From Pelagicoccus sp. SDUM812002 (GTDB lineage Bacteria > Verrucomicrobiota > Verrucomicrobiia > Opitutales > Opitutaceae), in NCBI RefSeq assembly GCF_031127835.1, contig NZ_JARXHX010000017.1:34161-98160 (forward strand): 64,000 bases of DNA, written 5' to 3'. The position numbers were made by a program, and so were the translations under genes. The notes under the pieces were generated by a model. It was not told the DNA's origin and ran no database searches. It worked only from the letters and a program-made list of their open reading frames with translations. Shown piece by piece: positions 18,441 to 27,711 of the stretch. How positions within the stretch are numbered: position 1 is the stretch's first letter; each line of letters opens with the position of its first letter.

Positions 18441-18820
18441 CAACCTGCGCCCGCAATTGGCTGCGTGCCCCGAAAACGCCTACTGCGAATCGAAGGCGGC
18501 GTAACGACCAGCGTATGCACGGCCAAGGAGAAGTGAACAGAGCCCGCCCTTGAGCAAGCATTTGCCCTGTTCCTCAGTCGGTTAAGCCCATAAATCGCGT
18601 TCACCATCCCTGATCGCTCGGGAAAACGCAGCAATACGGCTTTTCAATCGTTACCGGTGCAGACTGCTCGCGACCTTGTCGATCGAGACTTCTCCATCGA
18701 ATTGCTGCAGCCACTAGCGGTCCCAGGGTAAAACGAAGCCCGAGCCGGAACGGCACCCACGCAAGGGCACACAAGACGCTCACAAAAAACTCAAAAATTG
18801 AAAGACAGGCTCCATTAGCT
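18441..18820. other. Gene-free stretch
   Basis: These 380 bp lie between the amidohydrolase-like gene and the VOC gene. Short frames on the minus strand show no family resemblance. I see no clear terminator, palindrome or promoter here. Confidence 0.5.
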
Positions 18821-19315
18821 ATGAAAACGTATCCTAAAACATTCTCACATATCGGACTCTCCGTCCCAAACCTGGAAGAAGCCGTCGCCTTCTACGAAAA
18901 CGTGATGGGCTGGTACACGATCAAGAAACCGACCGAGGTCAAAGAGGAGGCCGAGACCGCAATCGGAAAGATGTGCATCGACGTTTTCGGCGAAGGCTGG
19001 GAGTCGTTCAAGATCGCGCACGTTTCCACCGGCGATAAGATCGGCATCGAAATGTTCGAGTTTAAGAACAATCAGAAGCCAGACGAATTCGAATACTGGA
19101 AAACGGGAACGTTCCATTTCTGCGTGCAAGACCCCAATATTGAAGAACTCGTGGAAAAGATTGTCGCTCACGGAGGGAAGCAGCGCATGCCAATCCGAGA
19201 ATACTATCCAAACGAAAAACCGTTCAAGATGGTTTACGTCGAGGATCCCTTTGGCCTCGTTTTCGAAATCTACACGCACAGCTACGAGCTGACCTATTCG
19301 CAAGGTGCTTACTGA
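18821..19315 (+). CDS. VOC-superfamily (glyoxalase/dioxygenase-like) protein
   Basis: 164 residues. It has the paired beta-alpha-beta-beta-beta modules of the vicinal oxygen chelate fold. It begins FSHIGLSVPNLEEAVAFYEN with the first metal histidine; the second module carries GTFHFCVQDPN, and the end reads VYVEDPFGLVFEIYTHSYE with the last acidic ligand. It would be a metal-dependent isomerase, lyase or dioxygenase in the cytosol. It stands alone ahead of the SSS-lyase-aminotransferase operon. Its substrate cannot be read from the sequence. Confidence 0.85.
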   Translation: MKTYPKTFSHIGLSVPNLEEAVAFYENVMGWYTIKKPTEVKEEAETAIGKMCIDVFGEGWESFKIAHVSTGDKIGIEMFEFKNNQKPDEFEYWKTGTFHFCVQDPNIEELVEKIVAHGGKQRMPIREYYPNEKPFKMVYVEDPFGLVFEIYTHSYELTYSQGAY

Positions 19316-19407
19316 AGGAGAAAGGCTGGCCAATGTCGCAAACCCGTTCCTCGCGGCTCGCGTTGCCTGGCATCGTCCCCAGCAAACACGGAAAACGGAC
19401 GTGGGCT

Positions 19408-19426
19408 GCGGTTTACCATAAACCGC
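19408..19426. promoter_or_regulatory. 19-bp operator-like palindrome before the symporter operon
   Basis: GCGGTTTACCATAAACCGC has 8-bp perfect arms around CCA and matches the palindrome at 7828-7846 in architecture (GCGSTTTA-NNN-TAAASCGC). It lies 60 bp upstream of the symporter start, consistent with repression or activation of the operon at 19486-24582. Confidence 0.6.
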
Positions 19427-19485
19427 CGACTCCGTCACCGTTCGAGAAAAAGTCCGATTAAATGATGATCCTTTCCTAGATCATC

Positions 19486-21351
19486 ATGCCCGAACTCCAC
19501 TTTCTCAACTCGCTCGACTATACCATCCTCGGCGGATACATGCTCATGATCGTGGCCATCGGCATTTACGTGGCTCGCTTCAACAAGAAGACCGCCGACT
19601 ACTTCAAGGGCGGCGGACACATTCCGTGGCAACTCTCGATGGTGTCGCTCTTCATTTCCGGTTTCTCCGCATTCATGTTCGTCGGAGCTTCGGGCATCAC
19701 ATACCAAAACGGCGGCGGCGCGATCCTGCTCTTCAGCCTCGCCCTTCCCGCCTACCTGATCGGCTACTACGTCTTCGCAGTCCTCTGGCGACGCACTCGC
19801 CTCGACACACCCCTGCAATTCCTTACCCGCCGCTTCTCACGCGAAACCACCTATTTCTACACGCTGCTTGCAGTCGTGCCCAACACCCTCGTGCTGGGCA
19901 TCATGATCTACACCCTTTGCATTTTCACTTCCACTGCATTGGGTATCAGCGAACAAGTCTTCGACCTTGGACTCTTCACCATCAAGGGTTTCGAGCTCTC
20001 CATTCTCATCACCGGCGGAGTCATAGTGATCTACACCACCCTCGGTGGACTCTGGGCTGTCATGGTGACCGATGGAATCCAATTCCTAATAGTACTCCTC
20101 GTCACCCTGATCATCACGCCCCTATCGTACGCTTACATCGGCGACGGCAATATTATCGACGGACTCAAGCGACTCGGCACCGATGCTCCGGAGGGTTACT
20201 TCCAAATCGATTTGGAGGGAAAGCCATTCCTCTTCTGGCCAGTCTATTTCGTGTATATTGTATTTGGATACAATGTAAATTGGCACATCGCCCAGCGCTA
20301 CTACAGCGTGGCCGATGAGCGCGACACGCGGAAGATGGCCCTCTGGTGCGCCGGACTTTCCTTCGTGCTGCCCATGCTTTGGATCCTGCCCATTTTCACC
20401 ACTCCCATCATCTTTCCCGAAATCGCTAGCCTCTGGCCGAGCCTTACAAATCCAGAAGAAGCGTCCTTCGTCACCCTCGCCCTCGCGGTCCTTCCTCACG
20501 GCATGTTGGGACTGCTCACTGCCGCGATCTTCGCCGCCACGATGAGCTCCACCGATACGCTATTCAATTGGCTGGGCGCCGTGATCACCAAGGACGTTTA
20601 CGTCCCCATTTCCACGTCCATCAAAGGGGCTGCCCCTTCCGAACGCACGCAGCTTTGGTTCGGCAAAGCTTCCGTCGCCTGCCTTGGTGTCTTCTCCATT
20701 TTTGTCGCCTTCAATATCAAGCGCTTCGGTGGAGCCTTCGACGTCTACATGAAAGCGGAGTCGCTCTATAAAATCACCCTCTTCATCCCCGTATTCTTCG
20801 GACTTCTCTACACCAAAACCCCTTGGTGGTCGGCCATCGCCTCCGTAACCGCGGGCGTGGTAGGCGTTTTCTTTGTCGGCATCACCGCAGCCCGCGAAGC
20901 CGCAGATGGGATCACCGTCATGAACATTCTTTTCGCCGATATCAATGCAACCTGGTTCGGCTTCGACCTCACCCGTTACGAACTAAATGCCATAGTCGGC
21001 ATCCTTACCAGCGGCAGCGTGTTTCTCGCCTCCGCCTTTTTCAACAAGCGGGAGGGCGACTTCAAAACGCGTATCGAATCCTTCGAGACAGACCTTAAGA
21101 CGCCCGCCTATTCCGATCCCAATACCAAGATCGGATCAGAGGGACTCATCGCGTATCGGCTGCTTGGTTACCTTTCGCTCCTAATCGGCGGCATTCTGCT
21201 ACTCGTCACGATTCCGACTCTAGATCGCAACGGCTGGCTCAACGCTCTCGCGGGCGTCATCGCTACGGCCATCGGCATTTCCATCATCAAAGCCGTTCGG
21301 GCTTACGAACGGCGACACCAACCCCCACACCCAGCCCCTATCGAACCATGA
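19486..21351 (+). CDS. Sodium:solute symporter (SSS/SLC5 family) 2
   Basis: 621 residues, about 13-14 membrane helices starting at residue 10 (YTILGGYMLMIVAIGIYVAR). The conserved SSS features DYFKGGGHIPW and SLFISGFSAFMFVGASG lie in the first two helices, and AAIFAATMSSTDTLFNW is the helix-8 motif of the Na+ site. It would import a sugar acid or amino sugar coupled to sodium. The gene overlaps the heparinase-like gene by four bases (ATGA), so the two are translationally coupled, and a 19-bp palindrome sits 60 bp upstream. Confidence 0.93.
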   Translation: MPELHFLNSLDYTILGGYMLMIVAIGIYVARFNKKTADYFKGGGHIPWQLSMVSLFISGFSAFMFVGASGITYQNGGGAILLFSLALPAYLIGYYVFAVLWRRTRLDTPLQFLTRRFSRETTYFYTLLAVVPNTLVLGIMIYTLCIFTSTALGISEQVFDLGLFTIKGFELSILITGGVIVIYTTLGGLWAVMVTDGIQFLIVLLVTLIITPLSYAYIGDGNIIDGLKRLGTDAPEGYFQIDLEGKPFLFWPVYFVYIVFGYNVNWHIAQRYYSVADERDTRKMALWCAGLSFVLPMLWILPIFTTPIIFPEIASLWPSLTNPEEASFVTLALAVLPHGMLGLLTAAIFAATMSSTDTLFNWLGAVITKDVYVPISTSIKGAAPSERTQLWFGKASVACLGVFSIFVAFNIKRFGGAFDVYMKAESLYKITLFIPVFFGLLYTKTPWWSAIASVTAGVVGVFFVGITAAREAADGITVMNILFADINATWFGFDLTRYELNAIVGILTSGSVFLASAFFNKREGDFKTRIESFETDLKTPAYSDPNTKIGSEGLIAYRLLGYLSLLIGGILLLVTIPTLDRNGWLNALAGVIATAIGISIIKAVRAYERRHQPPHPAPIEP

Positions 21352-23345
21352 CACGACGCGATCTCCTACGCTATGCCGGCTCCAGCCTTATGCTGGCCAG
21401 TCTCCCCCTTTCCCTCAAAGGTAAGTCAACCACTCCACGATCTTCCAGCGGCGGACGCCTTTTCTTCGAGCGAGACGAAATCGAGAAAATACGAGCCAAC
21501 GCTCGAACCAAGCTGCTCGCCCCCACTTTCAACGATTGGACCGAGCGGACACCCCAAGACCTCGAAACTGCTCTCAACGCATTCGAGAAATCGGGCGACA
21601 TTATTCGTGATTTTGCCTCCATCATCAACCTGCTCACTGAACTCTCAATCGTCCAACTCGTGAAGCCTCAGCCTGCCCGACGCGACGCCCTAGTCTCGGC
21701 CATAACCAGACTCATCGGCTACGAAACATGGGACTACTTTCTTGACGGCAGTAAGCCAATTGGCATCCAGAGGGCTTCCATCGCGACAGTACGCATTCTC
21801 TTCGCTCGCGAAGTGCTCGACGGCGATATCGACGCCAAACTCGACAAAGCCATCCTCGACGCCATCGCCGAAAAAGGCTGCCTCCCCTGCTACCGAGCTG
21901 TCTATGGTATGGATCATCCTGATACAGTCGAGGGGTGGTCCTTCGACAAGCGCCACGAAGGTTTCTACGATCTTTCCATGGAACGCTGGCCCATGATCCT
22001 AGGCGACAACAATCTCCGATCCGCACCAAGCAGTGCCCTCGGTATTGGAGCAATTGCCCTGCTCGGGCACGACCCGCGGGCTGAAAAATGGCTGGCCACC
22101 GCCGAATCCAGCTTCGACCGCGTCCTCCGTCTTTTCTCTCCCGACGGCAGCTACTTCGAAGGACTGAGCTACGCGGGATACACCTTGCGCACCGCTCTCA
22201 ACTTCTTCGACGCCCACGCTCGCAACGGCGGAACCATTGACTGGGCGAAAAAGGCTAACTTCGACGGCATGCTCGACTTCATAGCCACCATGCAAGCCGG
22301 CACCCAAGAGGATGGCACTCCGGATATCGTCAACTTCAGCGATGCCCGCTCCAGCGTTCACGTCTGCATTCCGGCATGGATCGGCAAGCACACCGGAAAT
22401 CCGCTCGCACAATACGAGGCGGAAAACCTCAGTGTCGCAAATAGCTTTCTCGACTTCATTTGGTACGAACCGGGCAAAGCCTCCAGCCCGCCGCCCGAAT
22501 CGCTCCAGAACGTTCGCAACAACCTGGACTGGGTTCTCTGCCGCAGCGGTTGGGGTTCCCAAGACGCGGTGCTCGCCTTTCGCAGCGGCGGTCCTTGCAA
22601 CCACGAGCACGCCGACCGCAACCACATCACCTATAAGATTTTCGGAGAACGGCTTCTGACCGACCTCTTCGGGGCCGCCTACGATCGGCGGCATTCCGGA
22701 TGGGAAATGCGCAAGACGAAGGCCCACAACTCCGTTCTCGTGAACGGACTCGGGCACCACTACCACGATGGCTCCGAAGGCACCAACGACAGCCAGGCCT
22801 ACGCCGTCATCACCCAATTCGAAGACCACGGCGACACCGTCTGGTGGACAAGCGACGCCACCGCGGCCTATTTAATCGACAACGATCACATCTCGAAAGT
22901 CCTACGCACTGTCATCTTCGCCAAGCCTGACATCATCGTAGTGGTCGACCAAGTACGCCTCCACTTCGGAGAACAACCCATGAGCCTCCGCTTTTTTCCC
23001 GATAATCGCGATGGCGTGGCCAAGCTCAGTGCCAGCAAGAACAGTTTTCTCATCGAACGTCCGCAAGCGAGCTTGCACGGGACCGTCCACTCTCGAACGG
23101 AACCCAACATCGCCACCACCAAGCTGGATGTGACGCCCGAAACCGGCGACTTCCCCTGCGTCGAACTCAGCAGTCCACCCGCATTCACTCACGAAATCGT
23201 CACCGTGTTGCAAGCCGCCCCAAAAAACAAAAAACCACGCAAGCTAAGCGTTTCTTCTACCGCGAACGGCTGGCTGGCTTCCGAAGGTGACCTGAAGATC
23301 GATATCAACACTCGAAACATCACGCCCGTCGTCACGCTCGGCTGA
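21348..23345 (+). CDS. Heparinase II/III-type polysaccharide lyase
   Basis: 665 residues. The N-terminus MTRRDLLRYAGSSLMLASLP is a signal peptide with a Tat-like RR. The middle has SPDGSYFEGLSYAGYT, the helical alginate-lyase/HepII motif with its catalytic Tyr, and the C-terminal beta domain has CNHEHADRNHITYKIFGERL, typical of heparinase II/III-like lyases. It would cut a uronic acid-containing polysaccharide or oligosaccharide by beta-elimination. It overlaps the SSS symporter by four bases and is followed after 10 bp by an aminotransferase, forming a transport-lyase-aminotransferase unit. Specificity (alginate, heparin-like or other uronan) cannot be assigned. Confidence 0.87.
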   Translation: MTRRDLLRYAGSSLMLASLPLSLKGKSTTPRSSSGGRLFFERDEIEKIRANARTKLLAPTFNDWTERTPQDLETALNAFEKSGDIIRDFASIINLLTELSIVQLVKPQPARRDALVSAITRLIGYETWDYFLDGSKPIGIQRASIATVRILFAREVLDGDIDAKLDKAILDAIAEKGCLPCYRAVYGMDHPDTVEGWSFDKRHEGFYDLSMERWPMILGDNNLRSAPSSALGIGAIALLGHDPRAEKWLATAESSFDRVLRLFSPDGSYFEGLSYAGYTLRTALNFFDAHARNGGTIDWAKKANFDGMLDFIATMQAGTQEDGTPDIVNFSDARSSVHVCIPAWIGKHTGNPLAQYEAENLSVANSFLDFIWYEPGKASSPPPESLQNVRNNLDWVLCRSGWGSQDAVLAFRSGGPCNHEHADRNHITYKIFGERLLTDLFGAAYDRRHSGWEMRKTKAHNSVLVNGLGHHYHDGSEGTNDSQAYAVITQFEDHGDTVWWTSDATAAYLIDNDHISKVLRTVIFAKPDIIVVVDQVRLHFGEQPMSLRFFPDNRDGVAKLSASKNSFLIERPQASLHGTVHSRTEPNIATTKLDVTPETGDFPCVELSSPPAFTHEIVTVLQAAPKNKKPRKLSVSSTANGWLASEGDLKIDINTRNITPVVTLG

Positions 23346-23355
23346 GTCGGACCCC

Positions 23356-24582
23356 ATGAACGCACCCATCGACATTTCCGCGATGAGCCCCAACCACGCG
23401 GCTTATTTCACAAACGCCCTTAAACGGATTCCCTGGGCGACTCAAACCAATGCCAAACGCTACGAGAGCGAGCTCACCCCGTCTCGGCCACCGTTCCTCA
23501 AAAGAGCAAAAGGTTGCCGCGTCTGGGACCTGGACGGCAAGGAGTATATCGACTTCAAGGCGTCCCTCGGCCCCATAATCCTAGGCCACCAGTATCCGGA
23601 AGTTGACGACGCTGTCAAAGCTCAGCTGCAGGACGGCGTACTCTTCAGCATGGCGAGCCCCCTGGAACTGGAAGCAGCAGAAGCCATTCTCGACACCCTC
23701 GGCTGGGCAGACAAAATTCGCTTCATGAAAACAGGGGCCGATGTCTGCGCCTCCTGCCTGCGCCTCGCTCGCAGCAAGACGAAGCGACACCACTTCCTTA
23801 CCAGCGGCTACCACGGCTATCAGGATTGGTTCGCCCTCGGCTGGCCGAACAACGGCATTCCCTCAGACCTCCAGAAATTCTCTCACGCCATCGAATACGG
23901 AGACTTAGAGGCGGTGGACCAAATTTTCGCTGCCGTCGGTCAAGACCTCGCCGCCGTCATCGTCTCCCCCGTCGAGTGGCACAAGGAACCGAGCAAGGCG
24001 TTTCTCGAAAAGCTGCGGCACAAGTGCAATGAATACGGTTCCGTGCTCATCTTCGACGAAGTCCTGACCGGCTTCCGCCTCGCCAAAGGAGGAGCCAGCG
24101 AGTACTTCGGCATCGTGCCTGACCTCGCCGCTTACGCTAAAGGAATCGCCAACGGGTATCCGCTTTCCGCTTACGCCGGAAAAGCGGAGTTCATGAACGT
24201 GCTCGATAGCAGCATCATCACCACCACCTACGCAGGAGAGTGCCTTTCGCTCGCCGCCGCTAAGGCCACCATGGACGTGTTCCAGCGCGAGCCAGTCTTC
24301 CACCACCTAGCTGCTCTCGGTCAAAAACTGCGAGACGGTTTCGATTCGATCTTCAAGGAATTCAGTTACCCCGCCAAAACCGTAGGCCTCGCTCCTGCCG
24401 TTACCATCCAGTTCGGAGGTAACGAAGCCGAACAGAGCACCGCCCGAATCAAGCTTTTCGAGCAACTTTTTCAGCGTGGGATCTTCGCCAACAAGGAATG
24501 GTTCATCACCTATTCCCACCGAGAAAGCGACATCACCGAAACCCTCGAAAAATTCCGGGAATCGGTGAAAGCAATATCTTAA
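23356..24582 (+). CDS. Class III aminotransferase, glutamate-1-semialdehyde mutase-like
   Basis: 408 residues. It has the fold-type I PLP signature LIFDEVLTGFRL and the Schiff-base lysine K262 in AYAKGIANGYPLSA. The length and motifs resemble glutamate-1-semialdehyde 2,1-aminomutase, but linkage to a symporter and a lyase argues against the heme-synthesis enzyme HemL. A catabolic or sugar-modifying aminotransferase or aminomutase is more likely. It is the last gene of the 19486-24582 operon and converges with the DapA-like gene. The first ATG at 23356 is 10 bp after the lyase stop. Confidence 0.85.
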   Translation: MNAPIDISAMSPNHAAYFTNALKRIPWATQTNAKRYESELTPSRPPFLKRAKGCRVWDLDGKEYIDFKASLGPIILGHQYPEVDDAVKAQLQDGVLFSMASPLELEAAEAILDTLGWADKIRFMKTGADVCASCLRLARSKTKRHHFLTSGYHGYQDWFALGWPNNGIPSDLQKFSHAIEYGDLEAVDQIFAAVGQDLAAVIVSPVEWHKEPSKAFLEKLRHKCNEYGSVLIFDEVLTGFRLAKGGASEYFGIVPDLAAYAKGIANGYPLSAYAGKAEFMNVLDSSIITTTYAGECLSLAAAKATMDVFQREPVFHHLAALGQKLRDGFDSIFKEFSYPAKTVGLAPAVTIQFGGNEAEQSTARIKLFEQLFQRGIFANKEWFITYSHRESDITETLEKFRESVKAIS

Positions 24583-24609
24583 AGGACCTTCGCTGTCTCT
24601 CCTTGAGCT

Positions 24610-25674
24610 TCAGCTCAACCAGCGATCCAGATTCTCTCGCACGAACGTATCGTCGTTAAGGCTTGGATACGCAGCATAAACGCGATCCAACTCTTCTTTC
24701 TGTCCGGGCGACAATACTTCGTCAGGATTCAAACACCAAAGCCCTTCCAACAGGCCTTGTCTACGGAGGATTTCATGGATACCAGGAATGCAGCCAGCAA
24801 AGCCATTTGCGACATCAAAGATCGCCGCGTTCGCATCCGTCAGCTGGTGAGCTCGCGTCAGAAGTTCTTTAGGCAAAGCTTGCCCGTGCAGCGCTTTTAC
24901 AACGTCCAAATCCTTGGCAGCTTGATGCGTCCAAACCGCCCACTGCCCTAAAAGTCCCCCGCGAATACGGATCGGCTCCGCCTCTTCCGAGAAGCGGAAT
25001 TCGCTGGCCAGATCGATCAAAATATTGTCGTCATTCCCCGTGTAGAGAGCGACCTCACCTGCACGCCCCGATTCGGAAACCGCTCGAATCACATTCAAAG
25101 TCTCGTAACGATTGAAGGGAGCCATCTTGATTCCGACCAGATTCTCGATCTCCACTGCCTTTCTCCAGAATTCATAGTCGAGCCGCAACCCTCCAACCGA
25201 TGGCTGTAAGTAAAAACCACATACTGGAATCACTTCCGACACTGCTTGTAAGTGGGCGACCATGGCATCATTCGAATTCCCTTTCAGGGCGGCCAAACTA
25301 ACCAGTCCCAGGTGATAGCCCAGCCCGGCCGCGATTTCCGCTTCCGCCACCGCTTGTTCGGTATCGCCCGCGATGCCCGCGATCCGCAGCAGTTCGTTAC
25401 TCGAACCTTCTTCGCAGGAATCCATCGTACGCGCTGCGAGTTCCAAGACCGGCTGGTAAAGACCATACTGCGGTTCTCGGATCTCGAACTGAGTCGTGTG
25501 CACACCTACCGCAATCCCGCCCGCCCCAGACTCGCAATAGTAACGCGTCAAGGCGACCTGTCGCCGCTCGTCCAATTTCCGGGAACGATCCAGAGCCAAA
25601 GGATGAGCAGGAATAGCCACTCCATCCATCAAGCGTTCGTGAAGAGAACTCTTAAGAACCGTTTTCGAACTCAT
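24610..25674 (-). CDS. Dihydrodipicolinate synthase/NAL-family aldolase
   Basis: 354 residues. A DapA-type TIM barrel with the Schiff-base lysine K183 in LVGIKMAPFN and the catalytic tyrosine at Y155 (FYLQP, usually YNxP). Members cleave or form 2-keto acids such as KDG, sialic acid or dihydrodipicolinate. It is the last gene of a minus-strand set of three with an epimerase (12 bp upstream) and a TIM-barrel isomerase, which together suggest degradation of a sugar acid to pyruvate or a similar keto acid and an aldehyde. The reaction is inferred from family and neighbours. Confidence 0.85.
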   Translation of the reverse strand: MSSKTVLKSSLHERLMDGVAIPAHPLALDRSRKLDERRQVALTRYYCESGAGGIAVGVHTTQFEIREPQYGLYQPVLELAARTMDSCEEGSSNELLRIAGIAGDTEQAVAEAEIAAGLGYHLGLVSLAALKGNSNDAMVAHLQAVSEVIPVCGFYLQPSVGGLRLDYEFWRKAVEIENLVGIKMAPFNRYETLNVIRAVSESGRAGEVALYTGNDDNILIDLASEFRFSEEAEPIRIRGGLLGQWAVWTHQAAKDLDVVKALHGQALPKELLTRAHQLTDANAAIFDVANGFAGCIPGIHEILRRQGLLEGLWCLNPDEVLSPGQKEELDRVYAAYPSLNDDTFVRENLDRWLS

Positions 25675-25686
25675 GTATCCAAATTG

Positions 25687-26733
25687 TTAGAACTTTCCAT
25701 CGCGCTTTTCGAATCCAGTCGGCTTCCCATAGGTGCTTCCGCCTCCCGCCAGCCATACAGCCACCCAATCCATCATAGTATTGATAGCGACGGCCGGTTC
25801 GCCGAAGAGTCGATGCGAGCGACTGGCATTGTTCAACCATGCCGTTTCGCCCTCCTCTCCCTCTAAACGAACCGTACGGCCAAACTTGCGAGCGAATTCC
25901 TCGGCGATCTCCCGAACGCTCAGAATCTCTGGCCCTGTGATGTTCAAAGGGATTGCCGGAGATTGAACCAAGGCCAAAGCCTGCACGATTTGGCAGAGCG
26001 CGTCGTTTTGCCAGATCACATTGACGAAGCCCGTCGATACGTCGACCGGTTCTCCCGCAAAAACCTTGCTGGCGATATCGACCAAAACCCCGTAGCGAAA
26101 CTCCACCGAGTAGTTGAGCCGAATCAGGACCACCGGCGTGTCATGCAGCGCCGACACCTCCTGAAAACAGAGTTCCCGCTCCAGGCACGATTGGGCGTAT
26201 TCACCCACTGGATTAGTGGGTGAACCTTCGTGTGAACCACCGGATGCCGGGGTGACAAACGAATAGACGCATCCAGTGGAGAAAGCTACAATGCGGGACG
26301 CGCTATATCGGCCAGCTAGTCGTTTCGCTAAGTCGACATTAGTCTCTCGCAGAAGGTCCGGATGGTCAGCGGTTCCAAACTTCGCACCTACCAAATAAAA
26401 GACGGTCGCAGCTTCGGGAAGCGACTTCACAAAATCGTCATCTCGCAAGTCCCCAGCACGTGTTTCGACACCATGCTCCTCGTATTCACTTTTGGACTTC
26501 AGGTTTCCGAAGCGAGAAACCGCGATCACTCGATTGGTTTGTTCCAGCTCGTTCAAGGCAAACCGAAGCATCAAGCAGAGGTGCAGCCCCATTTTTCCTC
26601 CAGCCCCAAGTACCACGATGTCACCTTCCAGGTTCCTCAGGGCGTCGCAAACCGCCTCGCTCGGTTGCGAGAGGAACAGGTCTATCTCTGAGCGTGGTAC
26701 AGGTAAATTGCGTCGAGCGTCCGGGAGCGCCAT
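25687..26733 (-). CDS. NAD-dependent epimerase/dehydratase
   Basis: About 348 residues from the ATG at 26733 (MALPDARRNLPVP); a longer frame to 26781 is possible. The extended SDR fold shows the dinucleotide motif GAGGKMG, a STGCVYSF serine stretch and a later conserved IRLNYSVEFRYGV. The usual YxxxK is not evident in the expected place (a GEYAQSCLERE stretch occurs there), so the proton relay may be altered. It is probably cytosolic, acting on a sugar or sugar acid. It lies between a DapA-like aldolase and a TIM-barrel isomerase in a minus-strand operon. Confidence 0.78.
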   Translation of the reverse strand: MALPDARRNLPVPRSEIDLFLSQPSEAVCDALRNLEGDIVVLGAGGKMGLHLCLMLRFALNELEQTNRVIAVSRFGNLKSKSEYEEHGVETRAGDLRDDDFVKSLPEAATVFYLVGAKFGTADHPDLLRETNVDLAKRLAGRYSASRIVAFSTGCVYSFVTPASGGSHEGSPTNPVGEYAQSCLERELCFQEVSALHDTPVVLIRLNYSVEFRYGVLVDIASKVFAGEPVDVSTGFVNVIWQNDALCQIVQALALVQSPAIPLNITGPEILSVREIAEEFARKFGRTVRLEGEEGETAWLNNASRSHRLFGEPAVAINTMMDWVAVWLAGGGSTYGKPTGFEKRDGKF

Positions 26734-26809
26734 AGCAAGACAGTTTCGGGAATTCACGGCAGGCGCCGCAACGAAACCCACAGTTTACAGAAAAACAGCG
26801 AAAAATGCT

Positions 26810-27586
26810 CTAGCCTCGGATCCAGCTCCGCAAAGTAGTCGCATCTTTCCGGAAATTCTCGATCGAGTGATCCTTCACATGCTCGATGCTGATCCATCGC
26901 TCTCGTCCATCTGACCGCAAAACCTCCAGAAACTCCTTCCACGGTTCCTCGCCCTCTTCCAATAAAAGCGAGTGGGGCCAACCTTCTTTGGCGAAATGGT
27001 AACAATGCACGTTGCTCACCCGTTCCCCCAGCTGCTGTAAGCCTTCCAGTCGATAGGATTGATCCATCGATAGGTACGGCTGCCAAAAGGTGAACAGGTT
27101 GGGATGTCCGACCTCCTTTAAGAACAAAGCAGCTGACTCGTTCGAATCGGTCAAGGTATTGTCGTGGTATTCCAAATCGACCGTTATTCCGCGTAACCGC
27201 GCTTGCTCAGCGATCTCGCGACAGCGTTCCACGATTCTCTCGCGTTGCATCGCAGTAGTATCTTGCGAGCCCGAGCGACCTGCCCAAACACGAATCGACG
27301 GAGCCCCGAGCTCGCTCGCCGTGTCCAAAACCGCATTCCACGCAGGTCCGCTATCAGAACCATACGAGATACAATCCTCGAATCGGTAATAGGAACCGTA
27401 AGAAGACACCTCCAACCCCGCATCCGCCGTCATTTGCTTCACTTCCTGCGCGCGTTGCAAATGCCCATGCGGCACGTGCTCGTCCCCACCCCATTCTACG
27501 CCGCCGAGCTTCGCTTCGCTGACAAGGCCTACGATCTCTTCCGCCTGCAAATTTCTAAATGTGATAGATACCAATCCCGTTTTCAT
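26810..27586 (-). CDS. Sugar phosphate isomerase/epimerase-like TIM-barrel protein
   Basis: About 258 residues from the ATG at 27586 (MKTGLVSITFRNL). This start has a clear GGAGG eight bases upstream; the frame extends to 27643 but without family similarity. The AP-endonuclease-2 type TIM barrel shows GGVEWGGDEHVP near the N-terminus, VDLEYHDNTL with a metal Glu/His, and ISIEHVKD near the end. Members epimerise or isomerise sugars and inositol derivatives using a divalent metal. It is the first gene of the isomerase-epimerase-aldolase operon and is divergent from another TIM-barrel gene at 27712. Confidence 0.82.
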   Translation of the reverse strand: MKTGLVSITFRNLQAEEIVGLVSEAKLGGVEWGGDEHVPHGHLQRAQEVKQMTADAGLEVSSYGSYYRFEDCISYGSDSGPAWNAVLDTASELGAPSIRVWAGRSGSQDTTAMQRERIVERCREIAEQARLRGITVDLEYHDNTLTDSNESAALFLKEVGHPNLFTFWQPYLSMDQSYRLEGLQQLGERVSNVHCYHFAKEGWPHSLLLEEGEEPWKEFLEVLRSDGRERWISIEHVKDHSIENFRKDATTLRSWIRG

Positions 27587-27643
27587 ACGCGTAACCTCCA
27601 AGCATTCATCCGATCTTCGAGAGGTATCGCAAGGCCGCTGCAT

Positions 27644-27659
27644 AGTTACGATAAACTAG
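27644..27659. promoter_or_regulatory. Weak operator-like repeat in a divergent promoter
   Basis: TAGTTACGATAAACTA has five-base arms and, on the reverse strand, the core TTTA-NN-GTAA similar to the repeats at 7828 and 19408. It lies 53-58 bp from both divergent starts (27586 and 27712). Confidence 0.3.
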
Positions 27660-27711
27660 CACCCCAAGCGACAGCCTTTGGTCAGCGGATCAATATAGCG
27701 ACAGACGATCG

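Noticed and set aside
18437..18783. Minus-strand small open frames
   Set aside because: No recognisable motif, biased arginine-rich composition and no promoter or ribosome site; likely chance frames.
23356..24582. Naming the aminotransferase hemL
   Set aside because: The class III fold and PLP lysine are clear, but operon context with a symporter and a lyase does not fit heme synthesis, so no symbol was given.
24603..24618. Hairpin TTGAGC/GCTCAA as a terminator of the aminotransferase operon
   Set aside because: The stem is only 6 bp, overlaps the converging gene's end and has no T-run.
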